Shown in pieces: positions 25,845-35,457 of a stretch of DNA of 64,000 nucleotides. The notes beneath the pieces are model-generated. The model did not search any database, was not told the origin of the DNA, and saw only the letters and a list, made by a program, of their open reading frames with translations. The number at the start of each line of letters is the position of its first letter. The stretch's first letter is position 1. Both the position numbers and the translations under genes were made by a program. Origin of the DNA: G965200765 sp965203865 (GTDB lineage: Bacteria; Pseudomonadota; Gammaproteobacteria; Arenicellales; JAJDZL01); assembly GCA_965203865.1 (NCBI GenBank), contig OZ241916.1, forward strand, positions 2,914,001 through 2,978,000. The letters run 5' to 3'.

Positions 25845-26320
25845 TTTACGTCTTCTCTGTCGTCCTTCGCTGATTGAATACCGTACATACCAAGCATGTG
25901 CTTTTGCATGTCCGCCCAGATTTCAAAGTTTTGCTTGCTAATCTCCCCTACTGCGCCCAGTCCCGCAGTTTTAAACATTTCATTCATCTGGTCCTGGTAC
26001 GACTGCTGCTGAACCGTCAGCATATCCACCGTCTTGCCGAGATAGTCTGTAAATACGCTTTGAAATGCACCGCCGTAGAAGCGAATCATCTGGGTAAGCA
26101 ACTCTTTGGTAAACAACGGCTGGTCTCCGCATTCCTGCTCGGAGATGATCTGTAGCAGTATCTGCCTGGTAATATCCTCGCCGTCAGGTTCTTCGCGCAC
26201 AACAAAGTCCACGCCGTCCACAACCAGTTGCCGCACTACCGACAAGGTAATGTACTTGCTTTCCTGTGTATCGTACAAACGACGATTGGGGTATTTCTTT
26301 ATTGTTCGGGGTTCACTCAT
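25841..26320 (-). CDS. phaR: Polyhydroxyalkanoate synthesis repressor PhaR
   Basis: 159 residues. The N-terminus RTIKKYPNRRLYDTQESKYITL is the PHB/PHA accumulation regulator DNA-binding domain, followed by the second domain (FTDYLGKTVDMLTVQQQSYQDQMNEMFK). Family members bind PHA granules and repress phasin and PHA genes until polymer is present. It forms a minus-strand operon with phaB upstream (9 bases) and the rubredoxin gene downstream (overlap). Confidence 0.93.
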   Translation of the reverse strand: MSEPRTIKKYPNRRLYDTQESKYITLSVVRQLVVDGVDFVVREEPDGEDITRQILLQIISEQECGDQPLFTKELLTQMIRFYGGAFQSVFTDYLGKTVDMLTVQQQSYQDQMNEMFKTAGLGAVGEISKQNFEIWADMQKHMLGMYGIQSAKDDREDVK

Positions 26321-26329
26321 AGCAAAACT

Positions 26330-27055
26330 TTAAAACATGTGCATTCCACCGTTAACATCAATTGTCGACCCAGTTATAAACGAATTTTTTTCATCCGCCA
26401 GAAATATTACGCATCTTGCTACATCTTCTGCAGTTCCAAGCCTTCCAACGGGAATCGTACGAATAATTTTTTCAATGATTTTTTCAGGTACCGCCCGAAC
26501 CATGTCAGTATCCGTATATCCTGGTGAAACCGTGTTTACGGTAACTCCCTTGCTGGCATTTTCTTTGGCAAGCGCCTTGGTAAATCCCTGCATGCCTGCT
26601 TTGGCAGCGGAATAATTGGCCTGCCCGAATTGACCTGCCTGCCCGTTTACCGAACCAATATTGACAATTCGACCAAAACCCCGTTCGCGCATTCCCTCAA
26701 TCACGCATCGACACATATTAAAGCACGAAGTAAGATTTGTCTGGATAACTGCGTTCCAGTTCTCCGACGTCATTGAGTGCAAGGTGCCGTCTCTGGTTAT
26801 ACCCGCATTGTTAATCAAGACACTGGCTTGACCCAGATTGTTTTCAATTTCAGCTACACCTGCCTTGCACTGCTCGAAATCACCGACATCAAATGGATAG
26901 ACTGAAATTCCAGTCCGACCGGAAAACTCCTTTGCACGGTCATGGTTTCCTGCATAGACTGCGGCAACCTGATAACCGGTATCTTTTAAAGCAATCGATA
27001 TTGCTTCTCCAATTCCTCTCGTACCTCCTGTTACAATAGCGACTTTAGACTCCAT
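26330..27055 (-). CDS. phaB: Acetoacetyl-CoA reductase (NADPH)
   Basis: 241 residues, short-chain dehydrogenase fold. It reduces acetoacetyl-CoA to (R)-3-hydroxybutyryl-CoA, the monomer for PHA. Seen: TGGTRGIG (nucleotide site), NNAGITRDGTLHSM, catalytic Ser in NIGSVNGQAGQFGQ, YSAAKAGM (Tyr, Lys), and the C-terminal DVNGGMHMF typical of PhaB rather than FabG. AGAGGTAAGCAGAC precedes the ATG. It is divergent from phaEC across a 239-base gap. Confidence 0.95.
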   Translation of the reverse strand: MESKVAIVTGGTRGIGEAISIALKDTGYQVAAVYAGNHDRAKEFSGRTGISVYPFDVGDFEQCKAGVAEIENNLGQASVLINNAGITRDGTLHSMTSENWNAVIQTNLTSCFNMCRCVIEGMRERGFGRIVNIGSVNGQAGQFGQANYSAAKAGMQGFTKALAKENASKGVTVNTVSPGYTDTDMVRAVPEKIIEKIIRTIPVGRLGTAEDVARCVIFLADEKNSFITGSTIDVNGGMHMF

Positions 27056-27081
27056 GTCTGCTTACCTCTTGTATTGACTGA

Positions 27082-27107
27082 ACATATTAAAATGCTAATA
27101 TATGTTG
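27082..27107. promoter_or_regulatory. Inverted repeat between phaB and phaE
   Basis: AACATAT (27082-27088) and ATATGTT (27101-27107) form an inverted repeat 27 bases upstream of phaB in the divergent promoter region. It is a plausible operator for PhaR or another regulator; there is no direct evidence for binding. Confidence 0.3.
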
Positions 27108-27294
27108 TTACTAATATTTGCTTGCATCTGAAAATATTAACACATTACGCACCTTCTACTTGTGCTAGTCGGCAAAGTTCGCCATGCAAGCCAGTTTTAA
27201 ACATTTTAGAAATTAATAGTTAATGCGTGTGATAAACTTGTTATTCGCCAAGTATGGATGCTTGTGAACAAACACATACCAAAATCAATTTGAC

Positions 27295-28167
27295 ATGGAT
27301 AGCGGCAATTTCTGGAATACGCAAAACTTCCTGAATCCAATGGATTTGCTCAATCAGTGGAGCAATCAATGGAATAGCGGATTCACTCAGCAAAATCAAA
27401 TCATGCAGAATCCATTGAATCAACTTTTTGATTTTGGCAACGTAATTCGACAAATGCAAGAGGCGTTGCAGCAACAGGGCGGACAGGTATTTAGTCAAGA
27501 GCAAATCAATGAACTGCTCCGACTGTGTTCGTTCAATAACGGACTTTCTTTTATGCCTCCGGTCGGACAGTCCAATCCATGGACAGGAAACTTTGTACAG
27601 AATGCTTCATTCGGCGAAAGCCTGCCGTATCCGAATCAGGGTTTCGGCAATATCCCGGCATTGGGTATCGGCAGGGAATGGCAGGAAGACCTTGTCGAGG
27701 TCAGCAAGCTGCAGCAAGAATTTCTGGAAGCCTACCAGAGTTTTCTGAAAATGTTCTCCAATTTCGCAGAAGCCGTAGGAGAAAACTTCGGTGAAGCTTT
27801 GAAAGAAAGCGAGATGGAAAAGACCGGGTTTCACGAAGTATGCAGCATCTGGATTGACTGTTGCGAAAACGAATTTCAGCAAATTGCCAGTACCAAGGAG
27901 TACTCCAGGTTGTACGGCGGACTTATTAATGCACACTTGCGTCTTCGCAAAAAAAGCAATGAAATCCAGGATAAAAGAGCGAAGCTTGCCGACCAGCCGA
28001 CTCGCAACGATTTAAATGCCGTCCAGAAAGAATGCATGGAAGCCAAGGCCCGAATCAAGCAGCTTGAATCAAGAATTCAAACACTGGAGGCAAGCGGTGC
28101 AGAGAAGAAACCTGCGACTCGCGCTCGTGCGACTCGCAGAACAACAAAGAAACCGGCAACGAAGTAG
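27295..28167 (+). CDS. phaE: Class III PHA synthase subunit PhaE
   Basis: 290 residues. Non-catalytic partner of PhaC in class III synthases. The N-terminal part is rich in Gln, Asn and Trp (LLNQWSNQWNSG), and the middle is helical with VCSIWIDCCENEFQQIASTKEYSRLYGGLINAHLRLRK, the PhaE signature region. A coiled-coil tail ends in a basic TRARATRRTTKKPATK segment, which is unusual and may touch polyphosphate or nucleic acid. phaC starts 2 bases after the stop. Confidence 0.9.
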   Translation: MDSGNFWNTQNFLNPMDLLNQWSNQWNSGFTQQNQIMQNPLNQLFDFGNVIRQMQEALQQQGGQVFSQEQINELLRLCSFNNGLSFMPPVGQSNPWTGNFVQNASFGESLPYPNQGFGNIPALGIGREWQEDLVEVSKLQQEFLEAYQSFLKMFSNFAEAVGENFGEALKESEMEKTGFHEVCSIWIDCCENEFQQIASTKEYSRLYGGLINAHLRLRKKSNEIQDKRAKLADQPTRNDLNAVQKECMEAKARIKQLESRIQTLEASGAEKKPATRARATRRTTKKPATK

Positions 28168-28169
28168 CA

Positions 28170-29225
28170 ATGGCGATTGGCGAACATTTGATTCAGGAAG
28201 CAATGGACTTTCAATCCCGGCTTGCCAGCGTATGGAAACTGCCGTCAGATCTGAATGAAATTCAAGTTGGAACCACTCCAAAAGATATCGTCTATTCTGA
28301 AGACAAGCTGGTTTTGTACAAATATCGTCCGCTTCGGAAAAAGACTGCAGGCACAGATCCGATACTCATTGTCTACGCCTTGGTAAACCGTCCTTACATC
28401 GCCGACCTGAATGAAAAGCGCTCTTTGGTAAGAGGGCTTTTGGAGCAAGGACAGGAAGTCTATTTGATTGACTGGGGCTATCCGAGCTCCGAGGACAGAT
28501 ACCTTGATTTGCATCATTACATTGAAGGCTATATTGCCAATTGCGTCAAGTCAACCCTGCAAGATTCCAAGTCTTCCCATCTCAACATTCTCGGGATCTG
28601 CCAAGGCGGCACAATGAGCCTTTGCTATGCAGCATTGCATCCCGAAAAAGTTCGCAACATCATTACCATGGTCACTCCGGTCGACTTCAATACACCCGAC
28701 AATTTGCTGGCGCACTGGTTCAGCGAGGTGGATATTGACTTGTTTGTCGACACCGTTGGAAATGTTCCGGGAATGATGCTGAACAGCATGTTTCTGTCAT
28801 TAAAGCCGTTTCGCCTTGGAGTGGAAAAGTATATTGATTTCTCAAAGATTCTTGACAATCCTGACAAAACTCGCAATTTCATGCAAATGGAAAAGTGGAT
28901 TTTTGACAGTCCGGACCAGGCAGGTGAAATGTTTCGTACATTTGTAAAGCAGTTTAGCCAACAGAATAAACTGGTCAAAGGAGAAATTCTTGTAGACGGG
29001 AAGCGAGTCGACCTGAAGAAAATAAAGATCCCCGTGTTGAACCTGTATGCCAAGCAAGACCATCTTGTACCTCCAAGTTCTTCGCAGGCATTACGCACAG
29101 CTATCGGGTCCGAAGACTACAAGGAAATCGGATACGATACCGGACATATTGGAATTTACGTCAGCAGCAAGGCCGGGCGGGATATTCCAAGAAAAATTTC
29201 CAGCTGGCTTGGCGAGCGCAGCTGA
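28170..29225 (+). CDS. phaC: Class III PHA synthase catalytic subunit
   Basis: 351 residues, the usual class III size (class I is about 590). It polymerises hydroxyacyl-CoA into PHA at granule surfaces. Alpha/beta-hydrolase fold with the lipase-like box GICQGG (catalytic C144), Asp near 297 (YAKQDHLVPP) and His near 326 (DTGHIGIYVS). Directly follows phaE; both are required for activity in characterised systems such as Allochromatium. Confidence 0.96.
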   Translation: MAIGEHLIQEAMDFQSRLASVWKLPSDLNEIQVGTTPKDIVYSEDKLVLYKYRPLRKKTAGTDPILIVYALVNRPYIADLNEKRSLVRGLLEQGQEVYLIDWGYPSSEDRYLDLHHYIEGYIANCVKSTLQDSKSSHLNILGICQGGTMSLCYAALHPEKVRNIITMVTPVDFNTPDNLLAHWFSEVDIDLFVDTVGNVPGMMLNSMFLSLKPFRLGVEKYIDFSKILDNPDKTRNFMQMEKWIFDSPDQAGEMFRTFVKQFSQQNKLVKGEILVDGKRVDLKKIKIPVLNLYAKQDHLVPPSSSQALRTAIGSEDYKEIGYDTGHIGIYVSSKAGRDIPRKISSWLGERS

Positions 29226-29238
29226 AAATTCAGCGAAT

Positions 29239-29895
29239 CTAACCTTCGGTTTTTACCCTGAAGCGAACTGCCTTGATTCCTTGCTGCTTGAGTGTACTGT
29301 TAACGGACTGCATGGCCTCAATAGACTCAAACGGCCCCAAGCGAACGCGATAGAACTCACCCAATTCTTCAATTGTAACTTTCTGAATAAAAGAGGTGAG
29401 TCCACTAAGTGCCAAGCTTGCTTTCTGGTTATCTGCATCCTTGAAACTTTTATAAGATCCTACCTGAAGTACATAAGTTCCTTCATCCAAAGCCGGCTCT
29501 GGCTGGGTTGGAGCAGGAGCTGACGGTTGCTCTGGCGCAGTCACGCTTGCTGACGAGGCAACTTCTGCAGGTTCAGAGGATTGCTTTGGCTCAGGAGCGG
29601 GAACAGGGTCCGGTAAAACATATTCATCTTCCAGCAGCAAGTCATGGAATTTGTAGGTAACCACTTTGGCGGCCTGCTCTGTAATGCTGCTGGCTATGGG
29701 GTTTTCTTCACCTTTGTTTTCTGAACTTCCGGATTGGAGTAGCTGGCCAATGCCGGAACCAATATCCGAGGGTCGATCCTGAAACACACCCATTGTCAGC
29801 GCCGTACCGACACAGCCCACTATTAGCCCCAGTGCAAATATACTGAAGCCGCCCGTACGAGACTGTGCTGCTTTTGATTTTGCTTTTCGGGCCAT
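29239..29895 (-). CDS. SPOR-domain inner-membrane protein (FtsN-like)
   Basis: 218 residues. A basic cytoplasmic tail (MARKAKSKAAQSRTGG) is followed by one membrane segment (about 17-38) and a Pro- and Glu-rich periplasmic linker. The C-terminal SPOR domain (YVLQVGSYKSFKDADNQKASL to GPFESIEAMQSVNSTLKQQG) binds denuded peptidoglycan at the septum. It follows argS by 2 bases in a priA-argS-SPOR order that is common in gammaproteobacteria, which supports an FtsN/DedD-like division role. Confidence 0.88.
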   Translation of the reverse strand: MARKAKSKAAQSRTGGFSIFALGLIVGCVGTALTMGVFQDRPSDIGSGIGQLLQSGSSENKGEENPIASSITEQAAKVVTYKFHDLLLEDEYVLPDPVPAPEPKQSSEPAEVASSASVTAPEQPSAPAPTQPEPALDEGTYVLQVGSYKSFKDADNQKASLALSGLTSFIQKVTIEELGEFYRVRLGPFESIEAMQSVNSTLKQQGIKAVRFRVKTEG

Positions 29896-29897
29896 GC

Positions 29898-31634
29898 CTA
29901 CATTGAATCCGGTGCCGCAACTCCTAGTAGACCAAGTCCGTTGGCCAGCACATGACGAGTAGCTTCAATTAAATCCAGTCTGGCATTCCGAAGACTGTCG
30001 GAGCAATCCAGTATTCGCTCCTTGTTGTAAAGTGAATGGAATTCGTTCGCAACTTCCCTGAGGTAGTAGGCAATTTGATGTGGTTCGCAAGCTTGTGCGG
30101 AACTTTCAATAACTTCCGGATACTGTGACAATTGCTTCATCAAGCGAACCTCTGCTTTCTGCTCAAGCAAATCATAATTCGTTTTGCCCTGCCGGACAAT
30201 TCCCCGTTCTTGCATCTGGCGAAACACACTGGAAATGCGCGCATGCGCATATTGGACGTAGTAAACGGGATTTTCATTGGATTTGGATTTTGCAAGTTCA
30301 AGGTCAAAATCAAGATGCTGCTCCGGTTTCCTCAGTACATAGAAAAATCTTGCTGCATCCTTGCCGGTTTCGTCAAGCAATTCCTTCAACGACACAAAAT
30401 CACCAGCTCTCGTCGATAAAGCGACTTTTTTGCTTCCGCGCCGCAACGCCGCCAACTGTACAACAAGTATCTGTAACCGTTCACTGTCTTCGCCTGCTGC
30501 TTTAAGCGCTCCTTTCATTCGAGCTATGTAGCCATGGTGGTCAGCACCCCAAATATTGATCATCTTATTATAACCGCGTTTGAACTTGTTCAAGTGATAC
30601 GCGATATCTGTAGCAAAATAGGTAAGCTCACCATTAGACCGAACTACAACCCGGTCCTTCTCGTCTCCGTATTCCGTTGAGCGAAACCAAAGCGCGCCAT
30701 CAGCTTCATAAATTTGTCCCCTGCCTAGAAGAGAGGAGATCGCTTGGGTCGTCTCTCTGCTATCAACAACCTGACTTTCAAAAAACCACTCCTTGTGTTC
30801 AACATCAAACGCTTTCAAGTCCGACTGAATTACTTTGACCATTGAATCCAGCGCAAACCTTCGAATACAGGAAAAGTTGTCGCTTCCCAGTAAGTTCCTC
30901 GCAAATTCAATCAGACGGTCCAATACATCATCCGGATCATCCGGCAGGTTCTGAAACAATCCCTCAGTCTCCCCCAGAAACTTGTCGCCATGCAATTCGC
31001 GCAATTCTCTAGCGCATTCGGAAACATACTCTCCCTGATATGCTCCTTCAGGAAAACTGATACGTTGCCCCAAAAATCCCAAGTACCTGATCCATATACT
31101 GAGTCCCAGAATATTCATCTGTCTTCCGATATCGTTGACATAGTATTCCGTATCCACTTGATGGCCGGCAGCGCTCAGGATTTTTGCAAGTGAATCGCCT
31201 ACCGCTGCACCTCGACCATGTCCGACATGAAGCGGTCCTGTGGGATTCGCAGAAACAAACTCAACCAAAATTTTCTGAGGCTGCTCAGGCTTCAGTACTC
31301 CGTACGTCGACTTCTTCTTGAGTATCTCCGGAACCACTTTGCTGTATGCCCTGTCAACCAGAAAAAAATTAATAAACCCCGGTCCAGCAATTTCTGTCTT
31401 TTCAACTATAGAACTATCGGGAAAATTCTTTTGAATCAACTCCGCCAGTTCACGCGGGTTTTTCCCGCTTGGCTTGGCCAGCGCAAGGGCAACGCTTGTG
31501 GCAAAATCACCATGTCCCGCTCGTCTGGAACGTTCAATCGGCAGAGGCTTTGGCATATTCTCCAAAGCAATTACTTTTTGATTTGCAAGCTCTTTTAACG
31601 AACTGCCCAGAATTTCGTGAATTCGATGCTTCAT
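29898..31634 (-). CDS. argS: Arginyl-tRNA synthetase
   Basis: 578 residues, class I synthetase. The HIGH motif reads HVGHGRGAAVGD (near 135). The KMSKS loop is degenerate (LSTRAGDFVSLKELLDETG), as is normal for ArgRS. The N-terminal Add-1 domain and the C-terminal DALR anticodon-binding domain (YYLREVANEFHSLYN, DLIEATRHVLANGLGLLGV) are present. It lies between priA and the SPOR gene in a tight minus-strand operon. Confidence 0.97.
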   Translation of the reverse strand: MKHRIHEILGSSLKELANQKVIALENMPKPLPIERSRRAGHGDFATSVALALAKPSGKNPRELAELIQKNFPDSSIVEKTEIAGPGFINFFLVDRAYSKVVPEILKKKSTYGVLKPEQPQKILVEFVSANPTGPLHVGHGRGAAVGDSLAKILSAAGHQVDTEYYVNDIGRQMNILGLSIWIRYLGFLGQRISFPEGAYQGEYVSECARELRELHGDKFLGETEGLFQNLPDDPDDVLDRLIEFARNLLGSDNFSCIRRFALDSMVKVIQSDLKAFDVEHKEWFFESQVVDSRETTQAISSLLGRGQIYEADGALWFRSTEYGDEKDRVVVRSNGELTYFATDIAYHLNKFKRGYNKMINIWGADHHGYIARMKGALKAAGEDSERLQILVVQLAALRRGSKKVALSTRAGDFVSLKELLDETGKDAARFFYVLRKPEQHLDFDLELAKSKSNENPVYYVQYAHARISSVFRQMQERGIVRQGKTNYDLLEQKAEVRLMKQLSQYPEVIESSAQACEPHQIAYYLREVANEFHSLYNKERILDCSDSLRNARLDLIEATRHVLANGLGLLGVAAPDSM

Positions 31635-31637
31635 GGT

Positions 31638-33839
31638 TTAATGAAAATCTATCGGGTCTACATCCAAGTTCCAGCGCAACTGGCCTTTTTTCGACGACTT
31701 TTCCAAAATTGCCACCCAGGCAGACAAAAACCTGTTCATGGAGTAGTACTGTTCCCCTGATACCAGCAACTGAGCCCGATTCCGTTTTGCGATGCGCGAA
31801 ATCGGCGAGTGTACGACATCCAGCAAAGCCACACCGTTAAATTGATTGTCCCTCAGTATACGAATACCAATTGATTTGGCGCGAGTCAAAAATGCAAACG
31901 CACCATCCGGACTTATGGAATTTGCGCGTAGTAGCGCATAGTGAGCATACGGCGGTTGACAGGCTTCCTCCCTGACTCTTAGCTCGTACTTGGCGAAGCT
32001 CAAATAATCGTGCGAGAAAATTCTTTCAAAGTAATCGCTATCCGGATTTACAGTTTGGATAATCACCTCGCCAGGCTTTTCTACGCGCCCCGCCCTGCCT
32101 GCAACCTGCAAAATCTGCTGAAACATGTACTCCATCGCACGAAAATCAATACTGAAAAATCCTTGATCAACATTGAGTATTCCGACCAGGGTGACATACG
32201 GAAAATGATGCCCTTTCGACAGCATTTGCGTACCCACAAGGATGTCTGCCCTGCCTTCCTGAATTCGTGTAAGCTTTGCTTCGATTTCTTTGAGTGTATG
32301 CGCTGAATCGCTGTCAATGCGAATGACCCGCGCACCCGGAAAATTGTTTCGCAGCACCGATTCTATTTTTTCCGTGCCTTGTCCGAGTCGATGCAAATTT
32401 TTGGAGTTGCATTCAAGGCATTGCTCGAACACCCGATACTTGGCACTGCAATGATGGCAGTGAAGCAAATTGTCGGCTACGTGCAGAATCAAATTGGCCT
32501 CGCAGTTTTCACAAGTCGCCACCCATTTGCAGTCGCCGCATATAACTACTGGCGCAAAACCTCTGCGATTTAAAAATATCAGGCTTTGCTCCCCTTTTTC
32601 CAATCGTTCTTCAATAGCACTGAAAAGCGGTATTGCCACGCCATCCTTGATATTCGTTTGATTCAAGTCGACCAGCCGTATCTTCGGCATGGCAACGCGA
32701 GTGGCGCGATGCGGAAGACTCAGCGTAGTCAACCGTTCATTTTTAGCTGCCCAGACGGTCTCCAGAGATGGTGTTGCCGAACCCAGAACGATTGGAATGT
32801 TGCACTTTTTTGCACGATAGAGCGCAATCACTCTCGCATGGTAGCGTGCACGCTCCTGCTGCTTGTAAGACGAATCGTGCTCCTCGTCCATGACAATAAG
32901 CCCAAGCCGTGCAAATGAAAGAAACACCACGGACCTTGTGCCGACGATTACCTGTGCTTCCCCGCTACGCGCAAACCACCATGTGCGATGGCGTTCAACA
33001 CTGGTCATTCCGGAGTGATAGGTAAATACATCCACCCCCAAAGCATCTTTAATCCTGCTCACAACCTGAGGCGTCAAGCCAATTTCCGGCACCAGCAAGA
33101 GTACTTGACCGCCATTGTCAATCACTTTCATTGCAACGCGCAAATACACTTCTGTCTTTCCACTTCCTGTTACACCCTGCAGCAAAAAGCATTTGTACTG
33201 ATTCAGGCACCCTGAAATATTCGACAATGCCTGTTGCTGGTCGAATGTGAGATCATAGATCAAATTCGTGCTTCTGCGCTCCGGGATTCCGCTCACGGCT
33301 TGGGTTGCCACCCACCCCTTTGATTGCATGGCCTGAATTGCCGACCGCCAGCTTTTTCCCGAATGTTGCAAGCCGCTTTTCGTTAAAACTCCTTGAGTTG
33401 ATTGAAGCGCAAGAAACAATTTTTTCTGGACTTGCGCCCTGGAAAATGAATCGGCAGTCAACTCGCGTCCTGCATCAGTGAGTTTGTAGCCAATTTCCAT
33501 TTTTGGCTTGTACGGCAGGCCCTTTCGTATCGCTACCGGCAGTGCTGTCCACAGAATTTCTCCCAGGGACTGGTGGTAATATTCTGAAATCCACACCAGT
33601 GTATTCATCAGTTCGGAAGTTATTACGGGTTCTTTGTCCAGAACACTCGCAACTTCTTTTACCTTGTCTTTGGGCATACTGGTACTGTCAGCATGACCCA
33701 CAACAAGTCCGAGCTGTGTTTGACGGCCAAACGGAACGCGCACGCGGCAACCGATTGCAACTGGCTTTGATTTGGGGCAACGGTAGTCGAAAAGGTTTCG
33801 TAACCGAAGCGGCACCGCCACACGAACAAATTCAGTCAC
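31638..33839 (-). CDS. priA: Primosomal replication restart helicase PriA
   Basis: 733 residues, full length. It reloads the replisome at stalled forks. Visible: N-terminal DNA-binding region (FDYRCPK...GCRVRVPFGRQ), Walker A GVTGSGKTEVY (about 221), DEEH box (MDEEHDSSYKQ), paired zinc-binding cysteines (CGDCKWVATCENC and CHHCSAKY...CLECNSKNL) and helicase motifs VI (LQVAGRAGRVEKPGEVIIQT). First gene of the priA-argS-SPOR run. Confidence 0.97.
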   Translation of the reverse strand: MTEFVRVAVPLRLRNLFDYRCPKSKPVAIGCRVRVPFGRQTQLGLVVGHADSTSMPKDKVKEVASVLDKEPVITSELMNTLVWISEYYHQSLGEILWTALPVAIRKGLPYKPKMEIGYKLTDAGRELTADSFSRAQVQKKLFLALQSTQGVLTKSGLQHSGKSWRSAIQAMQSKGWVATQAVSGIPERRSTNLIYDLTFDQQQALSNISGCLNQYKCFLLQGVTGSGKTEVYLRVAMKVIDNGGQVLLLVPEIGLTPQVVSRIKDALGVDVFTYHSGMTSVERHRTWWFARSGEAQVIVGTRSVVFLSFARLGLIVMDEEHDSSYKQQERARYHARVIALYRAKKCNIPIVLGSATPSLETVWAAKNERLTTLSLPHRATRVAMPKIRLVDLNQTNIKDGVAIPLFSAIEERLEKGEQSLIFLNRRGFAPVVICGDCKWVATCENCEANLILHVADNLLHCHHCSAKYRVFEQCLECNSKNLHRLGQGTEKIESVLRNNFPGARVIRIDSDSAHTLKEIEAKLTRIQEGRADILVGTQMLSKGHHFPYVTLVGILNVDQGFFSIDFRAMEYMFQQILQVAGRAGRVEKPGEVIIQTVNPDSDYFERIFSHDYLSFAKYELRVREEACQPPYAHYALLRANSISPDGAFAFLTRAKSIGIRILRDNQFNGVALLDVVHSPISRIAKRNRAQLLVSGEQYYSMNRFLSAWVAILEKSSKKGQLRWNLDVDPIDFH

Positions 33840-33902
33840 AACTCAATACCGCTTCTTTCGAGTGCAAGAATGGGTGAGGTACGTGTTGGAAACCCTGCTT
33901 GG

Positions 33903-34430
33903 CTAAGGTATATCGTCTATGAATGGACGATCAACACCTCGCTCAAGGTCGCTAAAAAATCTTGCAAGCGATTTTTTCACAACTCGAAACGCCAGTTTTT
34001 CCCAGGGAATCTGTTCCTTGTCATACAAGTGTACTTCCAAACTTTCAGGACCTGGAGAGTATTCGCCTGTTATCATTCGCCCGCGAAACACAACATAGAC
34101 CTGATTGACGTGAACAATATTGTAGACACCAAACAAATCAACGATTTCAACCTCGGCCCGCGCCTCCTCGAACGTTTCTCGCGCAGCTGCATCATTCACA
34201 GACTCACCGTTTTCCATGAAACCTGCCGGGAACGTCCATAAGCCAACTCGCGGTTCAATGGCACGCTTGCATAGTAAAATTTTATTTTCCCAGACAGGGA
34301 TGCAACCGGCTACAACCTTGGGATTTTGATAATGCACCATGCCGCAATCAACGCATACGAATCGAGGCATATTGTCTCCTTCGGGAATGGTGTGCTTGAC
34401 ACTCGCTCCGCAACTGCTGCAATAGTTCAT
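33903..34430 (-). CDS. Nudix hydrolase with N-terminal zinc ribbon
   Basis: 175 residues. N-terminal ribbon YCSSCGAS...FVCVDCGMVHYQNPK, then the Nudix box GFMENGESVNDAAARETFEEARAEV (Gx5Ex7REUxEExGU; the final Gly is Ala). It cleaves a nucleoside diphosphate linked to some group; the exact substrate (NADH, ADP-ribose, sugar nucleotide) cannot be told. Related ribbon-Nudix proteins are common in proteobacteria. The gene is alone, 64 bases from priA. Confidence 0.88.
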   Translation of the reverse strand: MNYCSSCGASVKHTIPEGDNMPRFVCVDCGMVHYQNPKVVAGCIPVWENKILLCKRAIEPRVGLWTFPAGFMENGESVNDAAARETFEEARAEVEIVDLFGVYNIVHVNQVYVVFRGRMITGEYSPGPESLEVHLYDKEQIPWEKLAFRVVKKSLARFFSDLERGVDRPFIDDIP

Positions 34431-34519
34431 AATATTTTATTCGCTAGTTTGAGTTTATTCTTGTCTGTACGCAGTCATAATCATGGATTCAATTTTGTCC
34501 TTGCTGAATTAGCAGTCGC

Positions 34520-35452
34520 ATGACCACTATCGTTATTACAGCTCCAATTTTCGCCATCATAGCCTGTGGCTTTGCAGCTACGTACTGGAGAATCATTGAT
34601 TCAGCAGGACGAGCAGGACTCAACACGTTTGTATACTACTTTGCACTGCCCGTAGTGACTTTTTCACTCATGGCGAATGCAGACATTCAAGGCCAATTCC
34701 AATGGACGTTCATTCTTGCATTTGTTTGTGCATCGCTGGTGCTCTTTGCGCTATCGATTGCAATCGCACTGTTCCTGTTCAAATTGCAACCCAATTATAG
34801 TATTGTCTTTGCAACTGCAAGTGTTTACGGCAACACAGGTTATTTCGGACTGCCTTTTGCCATTATAGCGTTAGGCGACAAGGCCAGCGTGGCAATTATC
34901 ATTTGCACCGCCACGGACTTGGTGATTATGCTTACTCTTGCGACCATACTGCTGGAAAAGTCCAAAATTTCCGCGAATACTCCCGCATCGCAAATGGTAA
35001 AAAAGACAATCATGTCGATTGTGAAGAATCCAATAATCGTATCCGTAATATTGGGGGTGCTGGTGTCAGTTTCCGGAGTAGACTTGCCCGAGATTAGCGA
35101 CAGATTTTTTGTGCTGCTTGGCACGGCAGCAGCGCCATGTGCTTTATTTGCCTTGGGTTCAAGCCTGGGAGACGACGGATTTTCTTCAATCAAGGGGCAG
35201 GCGTTTACAATCAGTGTTCTAAAACTTGTAGTTCATCCGCTACTGGTCTGGTTCACCATGTTTCATTTGTTTCCGGTAGATGCCGATTGGGGCAAGGCGG
35301 CTGTAGTGGCAGCTGCAATGCCTGTGGCCGTTACAGTTTTTGTTCTGGCGCAGCAATTCAATACATACATTGTGCGGTGTTCTGCAAGCATCCTGGTGTC
35401 GACAGCGCTGAGTATCGCTTCCCTGTCCGCTGTCCTCTATTTTCTGCCTTGA
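34520..35452 (+). CDS. AEC-family membrane transporter
   Basis: 310 residues with about ten hydrophobic segments. The starting pattern TAPIFAIIACGFAATYWRIID and the repeated NPIIVSVILGVL...LPEISDRFFVLLGTAAAPCALFALGSSL are typical of auxin-efflux-carrier-like permeases, which in bacteria move dicarboxylates or related anions. ATG at 34520. The coaX gene follows 5 bases after the stop. Confidence 0.88.
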   Translation: MTTIVITAPIFAIIACGFAATYWRIIDSAGRAGLNTFVYYFALPVVTFSLMANADIQGQFQWTFILAFVCASLVLFALSIAIALFLFKLQPNYSIVFATASVYGNTGYFGLPFAIIALGDKASVAIIICTATDLVIMLTLATILLEKSKISANTPASQMVKKTIMSIVKNPIIVSVILGVLVSVSGVDLPEISDRFFVLLGTAAAPCALFALGSSLGDDGFSSIKGQAFTISVLKLVVHPLLVWFTMFHLFPVDADWGKAAVVAAAMPVAVTVFVLAQQFNTYIVRCSASILVSTALSIASLSAVLYFLP

Positions 35453-35457
35453 TAGCC

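Noticed and set aside
35137..35457. N-terminal extension of CoaX
   Set aside because: This part of the frame overlaps the AEC transporter gene in another phase; the family start fits the ATG at 35458.
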